Both the position numbers and the translations under genes were made by a program. A stretch of DNA of 64,000 nt from DATMER01 sp963741305 (lineage in GTDB: Bacteria > Acidobacteriota > Thermoanaerobaculia > Multivoradales > UBA5704), in assembly GCA_963741305.1 (NCBI GenBank), contig CAVUHL010000003.1, forward strand, positions 372,001 to 436,000, written 5' to 3'. Below the pieces are notes generated by a model. The model did not search any database. It was not told the origin of the DNA and was given only the letters and a program-made list of their open reading frames with translations. Shown here one piece after another: positions 32,515 to 41,043 of this stretch (within the stretch, counting starts at the first letter, position 1; every line of letters starts with the position of its first letter).

Positions 32515-34854
32515 ATGCACTGTAGTAGAAACACGCTGTTCCTCGCCCTCGTCCTCTCTCTGCTCATGGCAGTCGCCGCTTTCGCGGTTCCCCCGGTCGA
32601 ACCCGACCCCTCCGCGCCCGAGCCCGCGCTTCCCCGCGAGCTCATCGTGCTCCTCGACAAGGGTCCCAACGTCCCCACGCCGGAAGCCGTGGTCGAAAGT
32701 GCCAAGGGCAAGCGGCCCCTGCCCGGCAACCTGGGAGAGGGTGGCCCGAACAAGACCCGGCTGGTCATCCCTGCCGCCGACCGGAAGGCCCTGAAGGACG
32801 AGAAGGAAAACAACGGCGCCGGCGAGCGCCTGCTCCGCTACGTCGTGATGTCCTATCCCGAGCACGTCAACATCGAGGCCGTCAAGACGGCCCTGGAGTA
32901 CAACCCGAACGTCCTCTGGGTGGATTACAACTGGCCCATGGAGGTCTCCGCCACCAACCCGAACGACCCCTTGTTCCCGGTCGCCGGCTCGGCGGACCAG
33001 TACCAGTGGGGCCTTCACTCCCTGAAGATGCCGGATGCCTGGGACTACAACAAGGGCACGGCCTACGTGGGCGTGATCGACCTCGGCGTCGACGTCACCC
33101 ATCCCGATCTGAAGACCTACAACGTCTCCGGCTCGACCCTCACCTCCATCGGCGCCTACCGCGCGCAGTTCGGCTTCGACTACGGCTACCCGGCTGACAA
33201 CTGCTCGCTGACTCCCGGCAACAGCTGCTCGGGCGCGGCCTCCGTTGGCTGCGTGGACGAGGGCCAGCCGCAGGTCGAGGCGGGCTCCTGCCGGACGGTC
33301 GGACGCGCCGGGCATGGCACCCACGTGGCGGGCATCGTCGCGGCCACTTCCAACAACAGCACCGGCGTGAGCGGCACCTGCTGGGGTTGCAGCCTGATCA
33401 TCAGCAAGGTGAGCAAGCTCTACAACGGGGGCAGCCTGGGCTGGGTCAACGCCGCCACCTCGCAGGCCGACGTGGTCTCGGGCATGAACGGCGCCATCAC
33501 CAAGGGCGCCCAGGTCCTCAACATGAGCCTCGGCTGGCGCCCCTCGGGGAGCGGTGAGATCGCCCCGAACTGCACGACCACTCCCAACCACATCCTCTGC
33601 ACCGCCATGGCCTTCCTCCACACGCGCGACGTGGTCCTCGCCGCCGCGGTCGGCAACGACTTCAGCAGCAGCGTCGACTTCCCGGCTTCGGACTCGCGCG
33701 CCATCGCGGTGGGCGGCATCACCTCCACCGGCGCGTTCTGGAACGATTGCGGAGCGCCGGGCCCCGAGTGCGGCGGCTCCAACTACAACTCCAGCCAGAT
33801 CGTGGCTCCGGCCAAGCAGATCCTGTCCACCTTCTACCGCGGCCTGTACTACCAGGGCGCCGGCGCCGTCTGCCCGGGCTTCGACACCTACGGCCTGTGC
33901 ACCGGCACCTCCATGGCCGCTCCGCACATCGCGGGCGCGGCGGGCGTCCTGCGCTCGGTCAACCCGCTGCTCTCCAAGGATCAGATCAAGTACATCCTGA
34001 GCAACAACCTGGACAACCCGGTGGGCTGGAACACGACGTACGGCGTGGGCAAGCCGCACATGGGCAACGCCACCAAGGCGGCGCTCGGCAAGTCGGCCGG
34101 CGTCACCCTCCCGAACCGCCTCACGCCGCTCTTCAGCTTCTACAGCGCCGCGGACGAGGACCACTTCTACACGGTCGTCCCCCAGATGGCTTCGGCCGCG
34201 CTCCGCGACTGGGACGGCGGCTATGTCTACGGCACCAAGGGCCCCACGACCCCCGGCTACACGGTCTTCCCGGGCGCGCAGTGCCAGATCGGCCCCTGCA
34301 TCGAGATCCCGAAGGCTTCGGTCTACGTCTTCACGGGCGACAAGGCGCCGTTCGCCGGCGCGATCCTGGCGCCCCTCTACCGGCTGAGCTTCAAGGGCAC
34401 GAACCCCAACGGCAACCCCAACCACCGCGACCACACCTACACAACCGAGCTCGCCGGCGTCAAGGCGTTCAACGGCGTCGGCTACCAGGTCGACGGCATC
34501 GAGGGCTACATCTTCAAGAAGTGCACGCCCGAGCCGAGCTGCATCCCGGCCGGCGCGGTGAAGCTCTACCGCCGCTACAACGTGGGCCGCGACGACTTCG
34601 CGATCTTCCCGGAGTCGGAGCTCGCCGCGATGGAGGCCGACGGTTACACCTCGAACGGCGGCGTCTCCGACTACCTCGGCTACGTCTATACCAACACCGA
34701 CACCGACGGTGACACCCTGATCAACGGCTTCGAGACCGTGGCCGGCACCAACCCGAGCGTCGCGGACAGCGACTGCGACGGCGTGAACGACGGGGCGGAG
34801 CTGCTGGTCTTCGGGACCACCGGCTACCGCGATCCCAAAGCAGGATCCTGCTAA
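32515..34854 (+). CDS. Secreted subtilase with C-terminal repeat and Ca-binding region
   Basis: 779 residues. Signal peptide (MHCSRNTLFLALVLSLLMAVAAFA). A propeptide-like region runs to about 145. The S8 domain has Asp189 (VGVIDLGVD), His267 (GHGTHVAG), Asn381 (AAAVGND) and Ser466 (GTSMAAPH). The C-terminus has DUF5648-like HFYT units (FYSAADEDHFYTVV, HTYTTELAGV) and ends in a calcium-binding thrombospondin-3-like stretch (DTDGDTLINGFE, DSDCDGVNDGAE). Many Cys suggest disulphides. Extracellular protease, own terminator. Confidence 0.93.
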   Translation: MHCSRNTLFLALVLSLLMAVAAFAVPPVEPDPSAPEPALPRELIVLLDKGPNVPTPEAVVESAKGKRPLPGNLGEGGPNKTRLVIPAADRKALKDEKENNGAGERLLRYVVMSYPEHVNIEAVKTALEYNPNVLWVDYNWPMEVSATNPNDPLFPVAGSADQYQWGLHSLKMPDAWDYNKGTAYVGVIDLGVDVTHPDLKTYNVSGSTLTSIGAYRAQFGFDYGYPADNCSLTPGNSCSGAASVGCVDEGQPQVEAGSCRTVGRAGHGTHVAGIVAATSNNSTGVSGTCWGCSLIISKVSKLYNGGSLGWVNAATSQADVVSGMNGAITKGAQVLNMSLGWRPSGSGEIAPNCTTTPNHILCTAMAFLHTRDVVLAAAVGNDFSSSVDFPASDSRAIAVGGITSTGAFWNDCGAPGPECGGSNYNSSQIVAPAKQILSTFYRGLYYQGAGAVCPGFDTYGLCTGTSMAAPHIAGAAGVLRSVNPLLSKDQIKYILSNNLDNPVGWNTTYGVGKPHMGNATKAALGKSAGVTLPNRLTPLFSFYSAADEDHFYTVVPQMASAALRDWDGGYVYGTKGPTTPGYTVFPGAQCQIGPCIEIPKASVYVFTGDKAPFAGAILAPLYRLSFKGTNPNGNPNHRDHTYTTELAGVKAFNGVGYQVDGIEGYIFKKCTPEPSCIPAGAVKLYRRYNVGRDDFAIFPESELAAMEADGYTSNGGVSDYLGYVYTNTDTDGDTLINGFETVAGTNPSVADSDCDGVNDGAELLVFGTTGYRDPKAGSC

Positions 34855-34874
34855 ACCTGCGATGAGATGACAGG

Positions 34875-34910
34875 AAGCCCCCCTCGCGGCCCAGCCGCGA
34901 GGGGGGCTTT
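34875..34910. terminator. Bidirectional terminator
   Basis: Long stem AAGCCCCCCTCGCGGC / GCCGCGAGGGGGGCTTT with a 3-nt loop. Short T-run on the plus side and A-run entering the stem, so it can serve the subtilase and the converging DoxX-like gene, whose stop lies at its right edge. Confidence 0.8.
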
Positions 34911-36084
34911 ACGTCGTCCTGCGGATGAGCGGCATCTTGCGCAGCTTCGCGCGCACCCTGCGGCCTTCGAAGTGACCGTCCAGGACGATCACGTCCTTCT
35001 CCGGCCGGGCGAAGGAAAACGACACCAGCTCGAGCTGATAATTCTTCATCGATCCGGCCATCCCGACCGAGAGCGCGCCGGGCTTTTCGAAGAGGACCAG
35101 CTGCCAGCGGTCCGGCTCGGTGAACGGCGGCACTTCCTTGCCGTCGCGGGCGAAGCTCTCCACTGACCAGAGTCCATACAGCGGCGGGCGCGGCGGATGA
35201 AAACGTTCATATTGCATGGCGGCGCGGTTGAGGCCCCCATGGATCGCGTACAGTCCCATCACGAGCAGGTAGGCGTGTGGGATCAGATTGATCCATCTGT
35301 TCTTGAACAGCGGCAGGATCCGGGACGGCTCCGCCCTGCGGTTGAAGAGAAGGACGTTCGCGATCCGCCGCATGTCAGGGGCAATCAGGATCAAGGCCAT
35401 CACCAGGAACTGCAGCGATGGCAGCTTGACCGGTACGTCGTAGCACATGTTCAGCAGGAAGACGAGGAGCATGTTCGCGGCCGAGATCAGCGCGCCGAGG
35501 AGCGTCGTCCGGGGAAGCAGGAGCAGCACGCCGCCCAGCAGCTCGGCCAGGCCGGTGAACCTCTCGAAGGGCGGCGATGCGCCGACGGTCCACCACAGCA
35601 GGCTGTTCGGCGGGAAGTCTCCGATCCGTCCCAGGAGCGTGCGCAGAGGCGGCGGGGCGGTCATCTGCGCAGGGATCACTTTCATGCTCCCGTAGAGGAT
35701 CATCATGAACGCCAGCGAGTAACGGAGCAGGAAGCGCAGCCAGGGATGGAGGCGCCCGTAGCTCTCCCTCCTCCTGTCGAGGACCGACCAGATCACCGTC
35801 GCCGCCACGCTCACGGCCAGATAGCCGAGGAACAGGATCGAGCCGTAGGTGCTGTTGTCGGCGCCGAGGCCCGGGAAATCGATCTCGTGCGGGAGGCGGA
35901 GGACGTCCTCGTAAAGCCAGACCACGATGGCGTCCCAGAAGTCCTGGTATTTCTCCCGGAGAGGAGCGCCGAAGGGGATCCGGTGCAGCAGGGTGGGAAT
36001 GAAGCCGAGGACGACGAAATAGACGAACGCGAACCGGAAGGCGATCCGCGTGGCGGGGCTCCAGCGTGCGCGCGGCTCAGTCAT
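34909..36084 (-). CDS. DoxX-like membrane protein with C-terminal soluble domain
   Basis: 391 residues from the ATG at 36084 (MTEPRARW). About 7 membrane segments. The DoxX-like centre reads LRYSLAFMMILYGSMKVIPAQM, GLAELLGGVLLLLPRTTLLGALISAANML. The last 120 residues are soluble and beta-rich (LYGLWSVESFARDGKEV, VIVLDGHFEGRRVRAKLRKM). Its start overlaps the stop of the upstream paralogue by 8 nt. Function of such fusions unknown; DoxX proteins are often linked to thiol or quinone redox. Confidence 0.65.
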   Translation of the reverse strand: MTEPRARWSPATRIAFRFAFVYFVVLGFIPTLLHRIPFGAPLREKYQDFWDAIVVWLYEDVLRLPHEIDFPGLGADNSTYGSILFLGYLAVSVAATVIWSVLDRRRESYGRLHPWLRFLLRYSLAFMMILYGSMKVIPAQMTAPPPLRTLLGRIGDFPPNSLLWWTVGASPPFERFTGLAELLGGVLLLLPRTTLLGALISAANMLLVFLLNMCYDVPVKLPSLQFLVMALILIAPDMRRIANVLLFNRRAEPSRILPLFKNRWINLIPHAYLLVMGLYAIHGGLNRAAMQYERFHPPRPPLYGLWSVESFARDGKEVPPFTEPDRWQLVLFEKPGALSVGMAGSMKNYQLELVSFSFARPEKDVIVLDGHFEGRRVRAKLRKMPLIRRTT

Positions 36085-36979
36085 AGAACGTCCACTCCGG
36101 CTCGACGATCCAGTGGAACCACGGCGTTTGCAAGCCGATCCTGCGCAGCTTCGCGTGCACGCGCCGGCCGTCCAGGCGCCCGTCAAGGACGAGCGCGTAG
36201 GGCTCGGGCTCGGCGAACGACAGCTCTCCCTGCCGCCCCAGGCGCATCGTCTTCCTTTCCATGTCCAGTGCGAGCGGGTATCTCTTCCGTGCTCCGATCC
36301 AGAGCTCGACGTCGAGAGCGCCGGGGTCTTGGAAGACGGTCCAGCGCCAGCGGCGGGGGTCGGTGGACTTCTCGCCGTCGATGGTCAGCTCTTCCACCGT
36401 CCAGACGCCGTACAGGGGCGGCTCCGGCGGATGGAGCTGCCGGTAGCGCGCCGCGGCCACGGCGGTGCTGACGGCGATCGCGAGCAGGCCCACGAGAAGG
36501 ACGATCCGCTCGGGCCGCCCGGCGGGCGGCTCCGGGACAGGTTCCACGGTGCGGCCGAGGAGGAGCAGGTCGAACAGCCGGCGCAGGTCGGGGGCGATCA
36601 GGAGAAGGGCGAGGACGAGCAGGCACGACAGGTAGAGCTTGAACGGCAGGTCGTAGGTCACGCTCAGCGTGATCGCCATCGCCAGGTTCGCGGCGGAGAT
36701 CAGGGCACCCGCCAGGGCCGTGCGAGGGAAGAGCAGCAACACGCCGCCGATCAGGGCGGCCAGGCCGGTGAACGACTGGAACACCGGAGAGGCGCCGACG
36801 AACGTCCACAGCAGCTCCCCCTGGGTGTGATCGCCGAGCAGCCGCAAGAAGTCGAACCCCTGGAGCGGCGGCATCTGGACCGGGATCGCCCTGAAGATCC
36901 CGGAGGAGATCATGGCAAGCGCGAGCGGCAGGCGGAGCAGCAGCCGCAGCCGCGGATTCGTCAGGCTCCAGGGATGCAC
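36077..36979 (-). CDS. DoxX-like membrane protein, shorter paralogue
   Basis: 300 residues, GTG start (HPWSLTNPRL follows). It aligns from the HPW motif onward with the neighbour at 34909-36084, sharing the GASPVFQSFTGLAALIGGVLLLFPR core and the soluble C-terminus (LYGVWTVEELTIDG, LDGRLDGRRVHAKLRRI). It lacks the neighbour's first 110 residues with their two or three membrane segments. The frame is open only 14 codons further upstream, so this looks like true shortening. A tandem duplication, probably co-functional. Confidence 0.65.
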   Translation of the reverse strand: MHPWSLTNPRLRLLLRLPLALAMISSGIFRAIPVQMPPLQGFDFLRLLGDHTQGELLWTFVGASPVFQSFTGLAALIGGVLLLFPRTALAGALISAANLAMAITLSVTYDLPFKLYLSCLLVLALLLIAPDLRRLFDLLLLGRTVEPVPEPPAGRPERIVLLVGLLAIAVSTAVAAARYRQLHPPEPPLYGVWTVEELTIDGEKSTDPRRWRWTVFQDPGALDVELWIGARKRYPLALDMERKTMRLGRQGELSFAEPEPYALVLDGRLDGRRVHAKLRRIGLQTPWFHWIVEPEWTFYD

Positions 36980-37040
36980 GTCCCAAGGGTCGCAAAAGCG
37001 GGCGGGCGGGTCAAGTCACGCAGTAGGATATCTTCTCCAG

Positions 37041-37964
37041 GTGCCAAACCTGGAAACCGGAACGCCGCTGTCCCCTTGCGTGGTGGTCGTCAAGACCCCG
37101 ATGCTGGCGCGTCCCGGCGGCGCGGCGCGGCTCGCGGAGAGCGGCCGGCAGGTGGCGCGGACGGTGGCGCCGGCCGCGGCCGAGCATGACCGCACGCTCG
37201 CCGCGCTGCTCGCCGCCCTGACGCGCCATGGCGTCGAGCCGCTCGTCGTCGACGTCAATCCCGACGAAGCGGCCCGCGCGGCCCTGGCCCAAGCGCGCTT
37301 CGTCGTGAGCGTCGGCGGCGATGGCACGCTCCTCACCGCCTCGCACTACATCAAGACGGGCAGGCTCATGGGCATCAACTCGGCGCCCCGCGACAGCGTC
37401 GGCTACCTCGCTCTCGCCCAGCGCGCGACGATCCCGAAGACGCTCGACGCGATCGCCGCCGGCCGTCTTCAGCCGGTGCCGGTCACCCGGCTCGCCGTCA
37501 GCCTCGACGGAGTGACGCTGCCCGAACCCGCGCTGAACGACGTCCTCTTCGCGCACCAGCACCCGGCGGCGACCAGCCGCTACCTGGTGCGCCTTGGAAG
37601 ACAGGCCGAGACGCACCGATCCTCGGGCCTGTGGATTTCGACCGCGGCGGGCTCGACCGCGGGCATCCGCTCGTCGGGCGGCTCGATCATGCCGCTGCGC
37701 TCGCGGCGGCTGCAGTTCCGGGCGCGCGAGCTCTACCGCCGGACGGGAGTGGATTTCCGGCTGGCGAACGGCTTCCTCGCACCGGGTGCGGAGCTCGTGG
37801 TCGAGTCGCAGATGGAGGCGGGCTGGCTCTACATCGACGGTTCGCGTGTGAGCTACCGCTTCCCCTTCGGGGCGCGGGCGGAGCTCCGCGCCCTGCGCGA
37901 GCCGCTGCTCCTCTTCGCCGACCCGAGGCGCTGGGCCACGGCCGCGGGCCGCATGGTGCTCTGA
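37041..37964 (+). CDS. nadK: NAD kinase
   Basis: About 307 residues from a GTG at 37041. It phosphorylates NAD to NADP. The family motif GGDGTLL (SVGGDGTLLTAS) is followed by NSAPRDSVGYL in place of the usual N-x-G-x-LGFL. The second signature reads GLWISTAAGSTAGIRSSGG. The frame extends upstream to 36912, but that part overlaps the divergent DoxX-like gene. The start is the least certain point; the variable loop suggests a divergent NAD kinase branch. Confidence 0.8.
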   Translation: MPNLETGTPLSPCVVVVKTPMLARPGGAARLAESGRQVARTVAPAAAEHDRTLAALLAALTRHGVEPLVVDVNPDEAARAALAQARFVVSVGGDGTLLTASHYIKTGRLMGINSAPRDSVGYLALAQRATIPKTLDAIAAGRLQPVPVTRLAVSLDGVTLPEPALNDVLFAHQHPAATSRYLVRLGRQAETHRSSGLWISTAAGSTAGIRSSGGSIMPLRSRRLQFRARELYRRTGVDFRLANGFLAPGAELVVESQMEAGWLYIDGSRVSYRFPFGARAELRALREPLLLFADPRRWATAAGRMVL

Positions 37965-37968
37965 GGAT

Positions 37969-39327
37969 TCAGCAGTACGCCCGCGCCTGGTGCGCCGCGG
38001 CTTCTTCCACGATGCTGGCCGCAATCCTGCCGGAGACGACCGCGCCTTCCATGGTGGCGAGGTACTGCTGCCGCGTGTAATCACCTGCCAGGGTCAATCC
38101 TGCGATGGGCGTGGCCTGCGGGGGCCGCAGCGCATCGTTGCCGGGGGAGAGCGAATAAAAATCGGCTGGGAGCCTGACAACCCTGTACCTCGAGATGCGG
38201 TCGCGCACCCGGACGCCAAGGCGCTCGGCGTCCCGGCAGGTGATCTCCAGGATGCCGGCGTCGTCCATGCCGAGGAAACGGTCGGGCGGCGTAAGGATGA
38301 CGGAGAGGCGCCCGGGGCACTGGCGGAACGTCGACCGCGATTGCTCGGCGAAGCTCGCGAGCACCGTTCCCGGGCCGAAGGTCGTGCGGTCGATGGGCAT
38401 TGACGGCCGGTCGAGCTCCATCTGGATGGTGACGGAGGGCATGGAGGGCAGCCGCAGCATGGGCTGGAACCACGGATGATGGCCGAACGTCTGCCGGATG
38501 AGCTGCTGCGCAGGCGCCAGCGAGGCTGCCAGGACGACGTGGTTCGCCTCGATCCGTTTTCCGGATACCTCGACTCCCATCACGCGGGCACCGTCGGTCA
38601 GGAGCCGGGTGACCCTGGCTCCCGTCCGCACTTCGCCACCGTTGCGGGCGATCGCTGCCGCGAGCGGCGCTGCCATGACCTCGGTCATCCCTCCCAGGAA
38701 CGCCCCCACACGCACGGTCAGCAGGCGGTCCAGGTAAGGGCCGAGAGTGCCGAAGAACGCGTAGGCTGAATACTTTTCAGGGGGCAGGAAGTAGAGGCCG
38801 GAGGTCAGGGGGATCAGCACGTTGTGGATGGCGTTTTCCGTCACGCCCGCGGCTTCCGCCTTCTCCCGCACGCTGATTTGGTCCAGCCCGGCCGGATTGC
38901 TGAAGTACTCCAGCAGGCCCGCCGAGATGAAAGCGGCGAGCGTGACCCGATCCAGGAGGGAGAGGAAGCCGAAGTTCCCGAGGATCCCCCCCAGGGTCTC
39001 CAACGGCCGGTACAGGGGTGCCGCGCCGAAGACGCCGTTCCCCCGTCCATCGGGCAATCGGATCTCGACCTCGTCTTCCCAGTAGACGATGCGGTCGACA
39101 TCGATGCCCGCCCGGTGCAGGAGATCGGGAAAGGCCTCGTAGAACCCGAGGACGCGATGGAGCCCGGACTCCACCATCATCCCATCCTTGTTCCAGGACG
39201 AGGTCCGGCCGCCGACCACCGGACAGGACTCCAGCAGCAGCACCTCCCGGCCTCGCGAGCTCAGCTCGAAGGCGCAGCTCAGCCCGGCCAGACCGCCTCC
39301 CACCACTACGGCGTCGGCACGTCTCAT
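37969..39327 (-). CDS. FAD-dependent phytoene-desaturase-like oxidoreductase
   Basis: 452 residues. N-terminal dinucleotide fold VVVGGGLAGLSCAFELSSRG with the acidic strand end (LLLESCPVVGGRTSSW). The C-terminal FAD-binding end is GLTLAGDYTRQQYLATMEGAVVSGRIAA. This is the amine-oxidase/carotenoid-desaturase superfamily; squalene- or carotenoid-type substrates are typical (HpnE, CrtI/ZDS relatives), but none of those pathway genes is adjacent. Single gene, convergent with nadK. Confidence 0.85.
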   Translation of the reverse strand: MRRADAVVVGGGLAGLSCAFELSSRGREVLLLESCPVVGGRTSSWNKDGMMVESGLHRVLGFYEAFPDLLHRAGIDVDRIVYWEDEVEIRLPDGRGNGVFGAAPLYRPLETLGGILGNFGFLSLLDRVTLAAFISAGLLEYFSNPAGLDQISVREKAEAAGVTENAIHNVLIPLTSGLYFLPPEKYSAYAFFGTLGPYLDRLLTVRVGAFLGGMTEVMAAPLAAAIARNGGEVRTGARVTRLLTDGARVMGVEVSGKRIEANHVVLAASLAPAQQLIRQTFGHHPWFQPMLRLPSMPSVTIQMELDRPSMPIDRTTFGPGTVLASFAEQSRSTFRQCPGRLSVILTPPDRFLGMDDAGILEITCRDAERLGVRVRDRISRYRVVRLPADFYSLSPGNDALRPPQATPIAGLTLAGDYTRQQYLATMEGAVVSGRIAASIVEEAAAHQARAYC

Positions 39328-39363
39328 GGCATTGCCGATTGTACTCCTCGGCGGCGCAATGTT

Positions 39364-40245
39364 TTACTTCAAATGCTCCCGCAAGAAGGCCAGCGTCCGC
39401 GGCCACGCCTGCTGCGTCGCCTTGAAGTTCGCTGCTTCGCGGCCGTCCTGCGCCCGCAGGAAGCCGTGGCCAGCGCCCTCGTAGGTGTGCGCCTCGTACG
39501 TTTTTCCCAACTTCTTCATCTCGGCCTGGGCGGGCCCGACCGTCGCATTGACCCGGGCGTCGTCGCTGCCGTAGTGGCCGAGGACCGGGGCCTTGATCTT
39601 TGCGAGGTCCGCGGCTTCCGGCGAGATGCCATAGAAGACCACGGCGGCGTTGAGGCCCGGCTGCGCGGCGGCAAATGCGAAGCTCTGCCCACCGCCCCAG
39701 CAGAAGCCCAGGGTGGCGCTCTTGCCGTTGGCCGCGGGGAGCTTGATGGCGTAGTCGCGGACGGCGTTGAGCCGGGCGGTCGCCTGCTCCGGGCTGAGCC
39801 CGCGCACGAGCTTGACCACGTCATCGCGGCTCGCCACCGAGTCGGTGCCGCCGCCGTTGGGTCCCAGGCCGGAGATCAGGTCCGGGGCGACGGCAATGAA
39901 CCCGTCCCTGGCGAGCTGGTCGGCGACGCCGCGCATCCAGTCCGACAGGCCGTAGATCTCGTGGATGAGGATGACGACGCCGGCCTTGTCCTTGCGCTCG
40001 GGGTAGACGATCCAGGTGCGGATCGGCGCGCCGCCCGAGGGCATCTTGATGTCCACGTACTCCCCGTGGCGGGGGGATTTCTCCAGCGCCGCCTTGGCCT
40101 GCTCTTCGGACGGCGGCAGGTTCTCGTCGCGAGGGGTGGCGGGGGCCGCCTTCGCGGCGGGAGTCTCAGCGGGATGAGAATGGGCATGGACGGGCTCCGC
40201 GGGCGGGGCCATCAGGATCGCGGTAGTGAGAAAGACAGTCCACAT
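39364..40245 (-). CDS. Exported dienelactone hydrolase family protein
   Basis: 293 residues from the ATG at 40245, with AGAGGAGG 8 nt upstream. Signal peptide MWTVFLTTAILMAPPAEPVHA. Dienelactone-hydrolase-type alpha/beta hydrolase with Cys nucleophile in LGFCWGGGQS, Asp in HYGSDDARV and His in YEGAGHGFL. Strand-loop VVILIHEIYGLSDW carries the family's Glu. Likely a periplasmic esterase; natural substrate unknown. Confidence 0.88.
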   Translation of the reverse strand: MWTVFLTTAILMAPPAEPVHAHSHPAETPAAKAAPATPRDENLPPSEEQAKAALEKSPRHGEYVDIKMPSGGAPIRTWIVYPERKDKAGVVILIHEIYGLSDWMRGVADQLARDGFIAVAPDLISGLGPNGGGTDSVASRDDVVKLVRGLSPEQATARLNAVRDYAIKLPAANGKSATLGFCWGGGQSFAFAAAQPGLNAAVVFYGISPEAADLAKIKAPVLGHYGSDDARVNATVGPAQAEMKKLGKTYEAHTYEGAGHGFLRAQDGREAANFKATQQAWPRTLAFLREHLK

Positions 40246-40304
40246 AGCTCGACCTCCTCTCTGGCGGTCCCATTGTAGTCCGGCGCACTCCAGGCAAGAC
40301 AAAT

Positions 40305-40351
40305 CCCATGAGCGGCGGGCCCGGCCCCTCGGGCCCGCCGAACCTCATGGG
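40305..40351. repeat. Long GC-rich palindrome
   Basis: Outer arms CCCATGAG (40305-40312) and CTCATGGG (40344-40351). Perfect 11-bp inner stem CGGCGGGCCCG / CGGGCCCGCCG with a 6-nt loop. It lies between two divergent starts, so it is not a gene-end terminator, and no T-run follows. The rest of the 40246-40598 gap holds only the promoter at 40488. Confidence 0.6.
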
Positions 40352-40487
40352 TCCATCGGATGTCAAAGAACGGGCCTGTCTCTCGAGCTTGCTCAAAAAC
40401 AGCCCTTGCTCGCCTTCGGCATAATTGTTCCGCCTCAACGAATTGCGGCACTATGCCGTACGATATCCACGATGTCAAGAGAGGGGC

Positions 40488-40517
40488 TTGACAATCTTCC
40501 TTGCTACCGTCTAGTCT
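40488..40517 (+). promoter_or_regulatory. Predicted sigma70-type promoter
   Basis: TTGACA at 40488-40493, 18-nt spacer, TAGTCT at 40512-40517, about 80 nt upstream of the ATG at 40599. Same spacing and -10 as at 3901-3930. Confidence 0.55.
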
Positions 40518-40598
40518 TTGTGCAACGCAGTCGTAGTCGTAGGGGAGTTTGATCCGCGGCGTCAATTCCGGCGCCGCTTGATGAGAAAGGGGCAGATC

Positions 40599-40967
40599 AT
40601 GCCTGGAAGCAAGTTGGAGACGTTGGGTAGCCTGAAGCGGTTCAATGACGCGCTGGCGGGGAAGGCGGCGGAGACGCCGCAGTTGGAAGGACACCGGGCC
40701 ATCTTCGGTGGAATGGTGTCGCGGGTTCATGGCTTCGCACAGCAGCAGGCGGAGCTGACGGCGAGCAAGCAGGACATCACGCAGCAGTTCCAGGAGGAGC
40801 TGATCGAAGCGCAGCGTCTGGCGACGGCGCTGCGGGCGGCGCTCAAGTCGCACTACGGTCCGGACTCTGAGAGGCTTGTGGAGTTCGGGATTCAGCCGTT
40901 CCGCGGCAAGAACCGGAAGCGGAAGGAACCGCCGCCGCCGCCGGTCGAAGCAACCGCGGAAGAGTAG
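40599..40967 (+). CDS. Small coiled-coil protein, paralogue of 5549-5956
   Basis: 122 residues from the ATG at 40599, behind GAGAAAGGGG. Mostly helical (QQQAELTASKQDITQQFQEE). It ends in HYGPDSERLVEFGIQPFRG and a basic, Pro-rich tail (KNRKRKEPPPPP). The same motif ends the protein at 5549-5956. An own promoter and strong terminator suggest high expression, and the basic tail could bind nucleic acid. Function unknown. Confidence 0.65.
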   Translation: MPGSKLETLGSLKRFNDALAGKAAETPQLEGHRAIFGGMVSRVHGFAQQQAELTASKQDITQQFQEELIEAQRLATALRAALKSHYGPDSERLVEFGIQPFRGKNRKRKEPPPPPVEATAEE

Positions 40968-40986
40968 AAGCAGCAGTACCACCCCA

Positions 40987-41020
40987 GGGAGGGCGCGCGA
41001 TGCGCGCCCTCCCTTTTTTT
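40987..41020 (+). terminator. Rho-independent terminator
   Basis: 12-bp stem GGGAGGGCGCGC / GCGCGCCCTCCC with a GAT loop, then seven T. Confidence 0.9.
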
Positions 41021-41043
41021 GTCCTGATTTTGTCCTCGGGAGG

